Shown here piece by piece: positions 12,533-18,872 of a stretch of 18,872 nt of DNA (position 1 is its first letter; every line of letters starts with the position of its first letter). A program made the position numbers and the translations under genes. The DNA comes from Clostridia bacterium (GTDB taxonomy: Bacteria; Bacillota_A; Clostridia; Christensenellales; Aristaeellaceae). Below the pieces are notes generated by a model that saw only the letters and a program-made list of their open reading frames with translations, was not told the origin of the DNA and searched no databases. The stretch covers positions 1-18,872 of the forward strand of contig JAFXMP010000236.1 of NCBI GenBank assembly GCA_017530275.1, read 5' to 3'.

Positions 12533-13930
12533 ATGCCTTTCTCTACCTATCTGGACGGAAAACGGGCGGAATGCCGGGCGCTGGCCGCGGCGCTGGGACG
12601 GCGCTTTCCCTATGTGAGCGTGCTGGGAACGGACGTGCGCTCTACGGCGATCCGGGCGGACAAAAAAAGCTCCAGCGTGCAGGACGGCCGGGGCGAATGC
12701 GGCTTCGTGGTGAAAATGCACGACGGGCGCGCCTTCTTTGAATACTCTATGGACGATCTGTCCGGCGATATGAACGCCCTGGCGGAAAAAATCGAAACCG
12801 CCGTGGAACTGGACCCGGCCCTGCGCGCCCGCATGATCGAAGCGCCCTTACCCCAGGATGAACCACTGAAAAAGGATTTCCTGCGGGAAACGGACTTTGC
12901 GGATTACGATGAAGAAACCCTGCTGAACGCCTGCAAGGCGCTGAGCCAGGAACTGCTGGAAAAAGACGAACATGTGCTGAACGCTTTCGCCATGATCCAG
13001 CCCTTCACGGTGTCCAAGCTGTTCATCACCAAAAATCGGGAACTGAGCCAGCATTACGGCTGGGCCAACGGCGCGCTGATGGTGGTGTACGGCGGGGAAA
13101 AGATGGCCCAGGCCCGACACGTGGAGGGCTCGGACAAATTGAAAGAAATCATCGCGGGCATGAAAGCCCATACCGACGGCGTGATTCAGCTGGCGGAACA
13201 CCTGACCCACGCCCAAGCCATCGAGCCCGGCGTGTACGACGTGATCACCGACAGCTCCATTACTGGCCTGATTGCCCATGAAGCCTTCGGCCACGGCGTG
13301 GAAATGGATCAGTTCGTGAAGGACCGGGCCATGGCCAAGCACTGCATGGGTGAGTATGTGGCCTCCCCTATCACCAACATGCATGACGGCGCGGCGGCCA
13401 CCCATTCCGTGGCGTCCTACTTCTTCGACGATGACGGCGTGCTGGCCCATGATACCCAGATCATCAAGGACGGCATTCTGGTGGCCGGTCTGTCCGATTT
13501 GGCTTCCGCGTCCCAGCTTGCCACCGATCCCACCGGCAACGGCCGCCGGGATTCCTTTAAGCGCAAGGCTTACGCACGCATGACCAACACCTTCTTTGAG
13601 CCGGGCAAGGATAAGCTGGAGGATATGATCGCCTCCATCCAGCACGGCTACATGCTGTTTGAAACCAACAACGGCATGGAGGACCCCAAAAACTGGCAGA
13701 TTCAGTGCACCGCCGAATACGGCATCGAGATCGTGGACGGCAAGCTGACGGATCATTACGTCTCCCCCGTGGTCATGAGCGGTTCCGTGCCCGAGCTGCT
13801 CAAATCCATTTCCATGGTCAGCGACCAGTTCAAGGTGATCGGCGCGGGCATGTGCGGCAAGGGCTACAAAGAATGGGTGCGCGTTTCCGACGGCGGCCCC
13901 AACCTGAAAGCGAGGGTGAAGTTAGGATGA
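12533..13930 (+). CDS. tldD: Metalloprotease TldD
   Basis: Catalytic subunit of the TldD/TldE heteromeric zinc protease, which degrades unfolded peptides, processes some ribosomally made modified peptides and acts on CcdA in E. coli. The zinc motif HEAFGH is at residues 249-254, and the conserved family regions (DSSITGLIAHEAFGHG, SDLASASQLATDPTGNGRR) are present. Translation from 12533 was chosen because AAGGAGG lies 7 nt before it; an in-frame ATG at 12473 is inside the intercistronic hairpin. This gives 465 residues, the normal size. The stop overlaps the tldE start as ATGA. No peptide precursor gene was recognised nearby, so its local substrate is unknown. Confidence 0.95.
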   Translation: MPFSTYLDGKRAECRALAAALGRRFPYVSVLGTDVRSTAIRADKKSSSVQDGRGECGFVVKMHDGRAFFEYSMDDLSGDMNALAEKIETAVELDPALRARMIEAPLPQDEPLKKDFLRETDFADYDEETLLNACKALSQELLEKDEHVLNAFAMIQPFTVSKLFITKNRELSQHYGWANGALMVVYGGEKMAQARHVEGSDKLKEIIAGMKAHTDGVIQLAEHLTHAQAIEPGVYDVITDSSITGLIAHEAFGHGVEMDQFVKDRAMAKHCMGEYVASPITNMHDGAAATHSVASYFFDDDGVLAHDTQIIKDGILVAGLSDLASASQLATDPTGNGRRDSFKRKAYARMTNTFFEPGKDKLEDMIASIQHGYMLFETNNGMEDPKNWQIQCTAEYGIEIVDGKLTDHYVSPVVMSGSVPELLKSISMVSDQFKVIGAGMCGKGYKEWVRVSDGGPNLKARVKLG

Positions 13931-15204
13931 GCGCGATTCAGCGTTTATTGGAACAAAATGGGAATGTAAGCGGCTGGCGCATCAATGAAAAGGCCACCAA
14001 ATCCTATGAACTGTTTTTCGTGCATCAGAAGCTGGAAACAGTCCGGGCGACGGACACCCTTTCCACCAACGTGACCCTTTATGTGGATCACGACGGCAAA
14101 AAGGGTGATTCCTCCTTTGATGTGAGCGCCGCTATGACGGAAGGCGATATCGCAAAAAAGATCGAAACCGCCGTGCGCCGGGCCAAGCTGGTGTTCAACG
14201 AGCCCTATGAACTGCCCGAAGACGGCACGGAGGATTTTGAACTGCCCTCCAATATGAAGGACCGCGACCCGCAGGAATTGGGACGGCAAATCGCCGACGC
14301 GGTATTCGCCGCGGACACGGTACCCGGCGGCTCCATCAACGCCTGCGAAATCTTCCTCTACCGGGATACCATTCGCGTGATCAACAGCCGGGGCGTCAAT
14401 AAAACCCAGCAAAAGCATTGGGTGATGATCGAAGCCATTCCCACCTTCACAGAAGGGACAGAATCGGTGGAGCTGTACGAGGATCACCGGTTCACCGATT
14501 TCGATCCCGCCAAGGTGACGGCGGAGATTTCCCGCCGCATGGCGGAAGTGCGGGACCGGTTCACGGCGAAAAAGCCCAGCGTGCCCATGGAAATCAACGT
14601 GCTGCTCCGGCCCCAGGAAATCAGCGAGTTGCTGGAGCTGTTAGCAGACGACCTGAATTACGGCACAGTGTATATGCACGCAAATCTGCATAAGGTGGGA
14701 GACGATTTGCAGGAAAACGACAGCGGCGACAAGCTGACTGTGACCATGAAAGCCCAGGTGCCCGGCAGCGAAGAATCCGCCAGCTTTGATATGGACGGCG
14801 CGGCCTTCAACGATACCTGCGTGATCAAAAGCGGCGTGGCGGCAGCGAACTATGGCAGCAGCCGTTTCGGCCAATACTTGGGTGTTGAACATCCCACCGG
14901 CAATCTTCCCTGCGTCAAGGCGGAAGCGGGCACGCTGACAGAGGCGGATATGAAAAAAGCGCCTTATCTGGAGTGCGCATCCATGTCCGGCCTGCAATTG
15001 GACCTGTACAATGATTACATCGGCGGCGAGATCCGTCTGGCCTACTACTTCGATGGGGAAAATACCGTGCCTGTCACCGGCATTTCCATGAGCGGCAAAT
15101 TAAGCGCCGCCCTGGCTTCTTTGCGCCTTTCCGACAGGGCCGTAACGGAAGGCGCTTACGAAGGTCCCCGGTATCTGATGATCAAGGACATGACTGTTCT
15201 GTAA
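13927..15204 (+). CDS. tldE: TldE/PmbA subunit
   Basis: Non-catalytic partner of TldD that forms the peptide tunnel of the heteromeric protease. The 425 residues lack an HExxH motif, as expected, and share the TldD fold. A C-terminal block with a GISMSGKL-type sequence is typical of PmbA/TldE proteins. The ATG at 13927 overlaps the TldD stop, so the two subunits are translationally coupled and would be made in equal amounts. A longer in-frame reading from 13705 runs back within tldD and is rejected. It is followed by rimO after 19 nt. Confidence 0.93.
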   Translation: MSAIQRLLEQNGNVSGWRINEKATKSYELFFVHQKLETVRATDTLSTNVTLYVDHDGKKGDSSFDVSAAMTEGDIAKKIETAVRRAKLVFNEPYELPEDGTEDFELPSNMKDRDPQELGRQIADAVFAADTVPGGSINACEIFLYRDTIRVINSRGVNKTQQKHWVMIEAIPTFTEGTESVELYEDHRFTDFDPAKVTAEISRRMAEVRDRFTAKKPSVPMEINVLLRPQEISELLELLADDLNYGTVYMHANLHKVGDDLQENDSGDKLTVTMKAQVPGSEESASFDMDGAAFNDTCVIKSGVAAANYGSSRFGQYLGVEHPTGNLPCVKAEAGTLTEADMKKAPYLECASMSGLQLDLYNDYIGGEIRLAYYFDGENTVPVTGISMSGKLSAALASLRLSDRAVTEGAYEGPRYLMIKDMTVL

Positions 15205-15223
15205 GAAAAGGCGGTGAAAAACA

Positions 15224-16540
15224 GTGGAGGCCCTTAGAGGATTAAAAATCGGCATAATTTCCCTGGGCTGCGTGAAAAACCGCGTTGATTCGGAACAGAT
15301 GCTGGGAAAGCTGACTCAGGCCGGCATGGAAATCACCCATGAGCCCAAGGAAGCCGACGTACTGATCGTGAATACCTGCGGCTTCATCGCCCCTGCAAAA
15401 GAAGAATCCATCGACGCCATTTTTGAAATGGCAGAATACAAAAAAACCGGACGGTGCAGGGTGCTGTGCGTTACCGGCTGCCTGGCCCAGCGCTACAAAG
15501 ACGATCTGCTCAAAGAAATCCCGGAAATCGACTGCCTATTGGGTGTGAGCCAATATGAACGCCTGGAACAGTATTTGGCTGAAGCCCTTTCCGGCAGCCG
15601 TCCTGCGGACACCCGCAGGAGCACTGGCTTCCTGGAATGCGGCCGCGTGCTGACCACGCCTCCAAGCACCGCCTATATCAAGATCGGCGACGGATGCGAC
15701 AACCGCTGCGCCTACTGCGCCATTCCCCTGATTAGGGGCGGCTACCGTTCCCGGCCAAAAGACGCTATTCTGGAGGAAATGCGAGTGCTTTCCCGGCGGG
15801 GTGTGAAGGAGCATATCCTCATCGCCCAGGACACCACCAAGTACGGCATCGACACCGGTGGAAGCCTGCGGGAATTGCTTTCCGAAGCATGCCAAATCTC
15901 CGGCGTGGAATGGCTGCGCAGCCTGTACATGTACCCCGATGAAACGGATATACGATTGCTGGAAACCATGGCGGCCCATGACAACATCTGCAAATACCTG
16001 GACCTGCCCCTCCAGCACGCTTCCCCCGCCCTGCTCAAAAAAATGAACCGCCGGGGAGAAATGTCCCATACCAGGGAAATGCTCACCGAAGCCAGAAAGA
16101 TGGGCTTCTGCCTGCGCACTACGTTTATCGTGGGCTTCCCCGGGGAAACGGAAGCCGACTTTGAGCAATTGATGGCCTTTACCGAAGAAATGGCCTTCGA
16201 CCGCATGGGCGCTTTCGCTTACTCCCCAGAGGAAGATACCCCGGCAGCGGCCATGCCCGATCAGATCGATGAGGAAATCAAGCAGGAAAGGCTGGACCGG
16301 CTCATGGCTTTGCAGGCCAAAATCAGCCTGGAGAGAAACCGGCGCCGGATCGGAAACATCGAAAAAGTGCTGGTCACAGGCCATAACGGTACGAACTATA
16401 CCGCCCGCTCGGCCTGGGAAGCCCCCGACGCCGACGGCGAAATCATGCTGTTCAGCGATGAACCGCTGAAAGAGCATGCCTTCATCACCGCTAAGATCAC
16501 AGGCGCGGATACCTATGATCTGAGCGCCCAGGCGCTTTAG
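15224..16540 (+). CDS. rimO: Ribosomal protein S12 methylthiotransferase RimO
   Basis: Radical-SAM enzyme that methylthiolates an aspartate of ribosomal protein S12. In the 438 residues an N-terminal UPF0004 domain has cysteines C16, C52 and C86 for the auxiliary cluster, starting [16 protein letters not shown]. The radical-SAM motif is C158, C162, C165 in [20 protein letters not shown]-terminal TRAM domain covers about 370-438. The sequence [10 protein letters not shown] and the CAIPxIRGxYRSR block favour RimO over MiaB. The start is GTG with an AAGGCGG-type site 9 nt upstream. It ends the plus-strand operon. Its TAG overlaps the stop codon of sigE on the other strand by two bases, so there is no separate terminator between the converging genes. 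Confidence 0.95.
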   Translation: MEALRGLKIGIISLGCVKNRVDSEQMLGKLTQAGMEITHEPKEADVLIVNTCGFIAPAKEESIDAIFEMAEYKKTGRCRVLCVTGCLAQRYKDDLLKEIPEIDCLLGVSQYERLEQYLAEALSGSRPADTRRSTGFLECGRVLTTPPSTAYIKIGDGCDNRCAYCAIPLIRGGYRSRPKDAILEEMRVLSRRGVKEHILIAQDTTKYGIDTGGSLRELLSEACQISGVEWLRSLYMYPDETDIRLLETMAAHDNICKYLDLPLQHASPALLKKMNRRGEMSHTREMLTEARKMGFCLRTTFIVGFPGETEADFEQLMAFTEEMAFDRMGAFAYSPEEDTPAAAMPDQIDEEIKQERLDRLMALQAKISLERNRRRIGNIEKVLVTGHNGTNYTARSAWEAPDADGEIMLFSDEPLKEHAFITAKITGADTYDLSAQAL

Positions 16541-17247
16541 AGGGAGGCCCGCAGCATTTCGGTTTGCAGGCGGCTCAATATCCGCTTTTCCAGCCTGGAA
16601 ATGTAGGATTGAGAAATGCCCAATTCGTCCGCCACTTCCTTCTGCGTCATTTCCCTGCCGCCGCCCAGGCCGAAGCGCATGTTCATGATTCTTCTCTCCC
16701 GCGGGGCGAGGCGGGAAAGGGCGCTGGACAGCACCTGCTTTTCGGCATCCTCCTCTACGCCTCTGGATACTAAATCGCCCTCCGTGCCCAGCACGTCGGA
16801 CAGCAGCAGTTCATTTCCGTCCCAGTCCGTTTTCAGCGGTTCGTCCAGTGACACTTCATATTTCAAGCGGCTGGTGCGCCGCAGGTACATCAGCACCTCA
16901 TTTTCAATGCATCGGCTGGCATAGGTTGCCAGCTTGATTTTTTTGTCCGGGTTAAAGGTGTTTACCGCTTTGATCAGCCCGATGGTGCCGATAGAAATCA
17001 AATCCTCCATGCCCACGGCGGTATTCTCGAACTTCTTGGCGATGAATACCACCAGCCGCAGATTTCGTTCGATCAGGATAGAGCGCGCCGTGCCGTCGTC
17101 CTTTGGCAGGCGGGCCACCATCTCGCTTTCTTCCTCCGGCGTCAGGGGCTGGGGCAGCGGATCGGCTCCGCCGATATAGTACATCCCATCGGGGTGCAGA
17201 TGGGCAAAAAACACCGCCATCCACTTTCGCACATCAAAGGACTGCAT
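16537..17247 (-). CDS. sigE: Pro-sigma-E, mother-cell sporulation sigma factor
   Basis: Early mother-cell sigma factor of endospore formation, made as an inactive precursor. The ATG at 17247 has AGGAGGG 8 nt upstream; an in-frame ATG at 17310 is rejected. This gives 236 residues. A pro-sequence of about 22 residues ([20 protein letters not shown] then GM) precedes YYIGG, near which SpoIIGA cleaves in Bacillus. Region 2 follows ([38 protein letters not shown]), with the strongly conserved [15 protein letters not shown] block. Region 4 ends with a helix-turn-helix ([25 protein letters not shown]). The first 14 nt overlap the end of spoIIGA, supporting coupled expression. The usual downstream sigG gene is absent; rimO converges here. 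Confidence 0.97.
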   Translation of the reverse strand: MQSFDVRKWMAVFFAHLHPDGMYYIGGADPLPQPLTPEEESEMVARLPKDDGTARSILIERNLRLVVFIAKKFENTAVGMEDLISIGTIGLIKAVNTFNPDKKIKLATYASRCIENEVLMYLRRTSRLKYEVSLDEPLKTDWDGNELLLSDVLGTEGDLVSRGVEEDAEKQVLSSALSRLAPRERRIMNMRFGLGGGREMTQKEVADELGISQSYISRLEKRILSRLQTEMLRASL

Positions 17248-18025
17248 GGCACATTCCCTCCTTTGGTTCAGAAAATAAGCTGGCTGGCAGTAAAGCGTAT
17301 CTTTCCTCAAAGCCGGATACCGCGATCAGCGCTTCCGCCTTCCAACTGTGCTTCCCCTGCCGAACAACGATTTGATCCGGTGAAAAACACATGAACGTTC
17401 CGCTGCCTGCCGCCGTTTTCGCCCGCACCAGACGCCAGCCCTGCGGCAGGGTGGACAAATCATTCAAATCCGTTCCCGGAGGAAGAAACGGTTTTGCAAG
17501 GCCTTGAGACAGGATGATCACAGGCAGCCCGGAAACGCTGTCTATCAGCAGATTGCCGGTATCCAGCAGCGCGGAAAACACGGCGGTCTGACCCCTATAC
17601 GCCATCCGAAGACCATAGTGAACGCCATCTAAAATGCAAATCCGCCGTGTCAGCAGCAGTATGCCCACCGCAGCGCCGCTGTCGATCCAGATCACGGAAG
17701 CGGGAGAACCGCCACTTTTCAGGACAAAATCCGACAAACCTGACAAGAACCAGCCTGCCGCTGCAATCAATGGGAACAGGCGTAGTCCCCGCCTGCCAAA
17801 GGCAATGCGGGCCATCCCCAAGCATACCAGCAGAAGTATTGGAACGCTCCGCAGATCAGCCATCCCCGCAGACCACGCAGGCACTGCATATACAGCGCCA
17901 AATCCCGCTGAAATCAGTGCTTTTCCTGCATTGAACCGGCTTTTCCCCAGACGCGCGGCAAGCAGCAGACATAAAAAATCCATCCACCCGTTGATGAATA
18001 AAAACGCCTCTCCATATACCCGCAT
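17234..18025 (-). CDS. spoIIGA: SpoIIGA, pro-sigma-E processing protease
   Basis: Membrane-embedded aspartic protease that removes the sigma-E pro-sequence after engulfment signalling. The start is at 18025, with GGAGG 8 nt upstream; the open frame extends to 18283 but the upstream part does not resemble the family. The 263-residue protein begins [20 protein letters not shown], the typical first helix, and has about five hydrophobic helices in the first half. The catalytic motif LLDTGN (D155) is followed by SGLPVIIL, as in retropepsin-like folds. It is divergent overall but in the expected place directly before sigE, overlapping it by 14 nt. Cognate processing of the sigE product is well supported by the pairing. 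Confidence 0.9.
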   Translation of the reverse strand: MRVYGEAFLFINGWMDFLCLLLAARLGKSRFNAGKALISAGFGAVYAVPAWSAGMADLRSVPILLLVCLGMARIAFGRRGLRLFPLIAAAGWFLSGLSDFVLKSGGSPASVIWIDSGAAVGILLLTRRICILDGVHYGLRMAYRGQTAVFSALLDTGNLLIDSVSGLPVIILSQGLAKPFLPPGTDLNDLSTLPQGWRLVRAKTAAGSGTFMCFSPDQIVVRQGKHSWKAEALIAVSGFEERYALLPASLFSEPKEGMCHAVL

Positions 18026-18044
18026 TTCCCTGACCTCCGCGTTC

Positions 18045-18077
18045 AGTATAGGCTTTGGAACCGTCTGAAAGCGTCGA
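18045..18077 (-). promoter_or_regulatory. Possible spoIIG promoter with Spo0A-like box
   Basis: Minus-strand TATACT (18045-18050) can serve as a -10 box; no -35 with normal spacing is seen. A GTCGA core like that of Spo0A boxes (TGTCGAA) lies at 18073-18077. In Bacillus, spoIIG has a wide-spaced promoter activated by Spo0A-P. The leader would be only about 13 nt, which is a weakness. Confidence 0.3.
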
Positions 18078-18184
18078 TGCAAGGCAAAAAAAAGCGCGAA
18101 AAACGCAGGCTGCATTCTCGCTCTTTCTGAAAAATTATCGGCTTTCTTCTTGGCATTTATATCGGGCAGCGATATATTTTCGCC

Positions 18185-18573
18185 GTGCTGAAGGAAGTCC
18201 TGTATGACACTTCTGCTCTGGAGGCTGAGAAAAACGCCTGTAGGATGAGATGCGTGTACTGGCAGAGATGGTTCAGGCAGCAATCAACAAAAATGCCCAT
18301 GTTGCCCTTGACCAGACGGAATACCAGAAACGATACGATGATCTGGCTACCCGGTACGATGGCGTCAAAACTGAGCATGACAAGGCGGCTGGGCAAATCG
18401 CTGACATGACTTCCACCAAAACCGCTGCGCAGCAGTTCGTCAGCACCCTGCCTGGTCTGCCGCAGAAGGTGACGGCTTTCAATCCGGAGACCTGGGGCAA
18501 ACTGCCGGATCATGCAACGGTTTACGCTGACGGCAGCATCTGCTTTACATTCCGCAACGGAGTCGAAATCTAA
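18185..18573 (+). pseudogene. Decayed 3' end of a large serine recombinase
   Basis: The readable part (18250-18573) gives the C-terminal end of a large serine-recombinase family protein: MRVLAEMVQAAINKN, then an EYQ.RYDDLATRYDGVK coiled coil, FVSTLPGLPQKVTAFNPETW, and the typical final FTFRNGVEI. The preceding part (VLKEVLYDTSALEAEKNA, 18185-18238) lies in another frame. Between them a single base appears lost near 18238 and a CAG-like codon has become TAG (18241-18243); restoring both gives a continuous EAEKNALQDEMRVLAEM helix. The catalytic N-terminal domain is missing, with spoIIGA upstream on the other strand. This is a dead mobile-element relic with normal GC content. Confidence 0.8.
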
Positions 18574-18595
18574 TGATCCATTCTTATCCCTTCCG

Positions 18596-18620
18596 CTCCT
18601 GTCTCATTGACAGGAGTTTT
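18596..18620 (+). terminator. Intrinsic terminator after the recombinase relic
   Basis: CTCCTGTC / GACAGGAG, a perfect 8-bp stem with a 5-nt loop followed by TTTT, 22 nt after the relic's stop codon. Confidence 0.8.
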
Positions 18621-18651
18621 CCCATTTACGGCGAAAATAACAGGTGCGGGT

Positions 18652-18681
18652 TTGAGGGCAAGCTCAAGCTCAGCCTATAAT
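18652..18681 (+). promoter_or_regulatory. Promoter of the right-edge AT-rich gene
   Basis: TATAAT (18676-18681) with TTGAGG (18652-18657) at 18-nt spacing. A TAACGG/CCGTTA hairpin lies in the predicted leader (about 18687-18704). Confidence 0.6.
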
Positions 18682-18729
18682 GGATTTAACGGAAGAGACC
18701 GTTATATCGGGATTTGTGGGGATGTTTTA

Positions 18730-18872
18730 ATGACTATAAGAAAAATCAATCTATTAGATGATGATGAATTAAGAAACCGAATAGATGCTCTTTATGAGAT
18801 ACAACCGCAAATTACAATTGCAAAGTGGTCATTAGAAATTGCGAAGCGTAGTATTTGTATATGTAATATTTG
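18730..18872 (+). CDS. Putative immunity protein-like gene, N-terminal part
   Basis: An open frame of 47 codons without a stop that runs off the right edge. It starts MTIRKINLLDDDELRNRIDA and contains IAKWSLEIAKRS near residue 37. This pattern (two helices, acidic 'DDDELRxRID' then an 'xAKWxLxxAKR' helix) resembles the start of the putative-immunity-protein (Imm-5-like) families, but the family call is from memory and partial sequence. A GGGG stretch about 8 nt before the ATG is a modest ribosome site. The DNA is clearly AT-rich compared with everything to its left, a sign of foreign origin. Its promoter and upstream terminator are present. Confidence 0.55.
   Translation, partial: MTIRKINLLDDDELRNRIDALYEIQPQITIAKWSLEIAKRSICICNI

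Noticed and set aside
12848..13756. Minus-strand ORF of 302 codons opposite tldD
   Set aside because: Antisense shadow; tldD on the plus strand has HEAFGH and full-length family similarity.
15536..16477. Minus-strand ORF of 313 codons opposite rimO
   Set aside because: Antisense shadow with no family pattern or ribosome site.
18026..18283. N-terminal extension of SpoIIGA to 18283
   Set aside because: The family starts at the [10 protein letters not shown] helix, which has GGAGG upstream; the extension runs into the recombinase relic.
1..18872. tRNA or rRNA genes
   Set aside because: No T-loop-like GGTTCGAATCC or its complement, and no rRNA segment, was seen on either strand.

Overview
The window comes from an endospore-forming member of the Firmicutes, most likely a fairly GC-rich gut or rumen type clostridium. 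The key evidence is an adjacent spoIIGA-sigE pair (the sporulation protease and pro-sigma-E). Strong AAGGAGG-type ribosome binding sites, TTGACA/TATAAT promoters and Clostridia-type families (the DUF512 radical-SAM protein beside der and plsY, DUF3783, TldD/TldE) agree. No rRNA, tRNA, CRISPR array or intact insertion sequence was seen.

Left part (1-4860, minus strand): two head-to-tail housekeeping operons. An inositol-monophosphatase-like gene and a PHP-type histidinol-phosphatase gene are joined by an ATGA overlap behind a TTGAAA/TAGAAT promoter. Then DUF512/PDZ radical-SAM protein, der and plsY (cut by the window edge) are joined by stop/start overlaps behind a TTGACA/GATAAT promoter.

Middle left (4890-10125): a lipoprotein gene on the plus strand converges on a bidirectional terminator. 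The minus-strand genes on the other side of that terminator are an 818-residue fusion of an adenosine-deaminase-like domain with a C-terminal SLOG/LOG-like Rossmann domain, flanked by two short membrane-type ORFs (60 and 49 codons). Upstream on the same strand lie an EamA/DMT transporter and a DUF3783 protein. The deaminase fusion and its two small neighbours form the most interesting unit: the architecture recalls nucleotide-centred conflict or signalling systems, but no function is shown by the sequence alone.

Middle right (10280-16540, plus strand): one probable operon of two unlike G3E/CobW-type GTPases, tldD, tldE and rimO. The first GTPase has a very His/Asp/Glu-rich insert. The second lacks the CxCC motif and is fused to a YcgQ/DUF1980-like C-terminal domain. 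A metal-handling role is likely for the GTPases. TldD/TldE form a heteromeric protease and RimO modifies ribosomal protein S12.

Right end (16537-18872): sigE and spoIIGA on the minus strand, whose end overlaps the stop codon of rimO. Beyond them is an accessory patch: the decayed 3' end of a serine recombinase with a frameshift and a stop, a clean terminator, a promoter, and an AT-rich gene start that runs off the edge and resembles putative immunity proteins.
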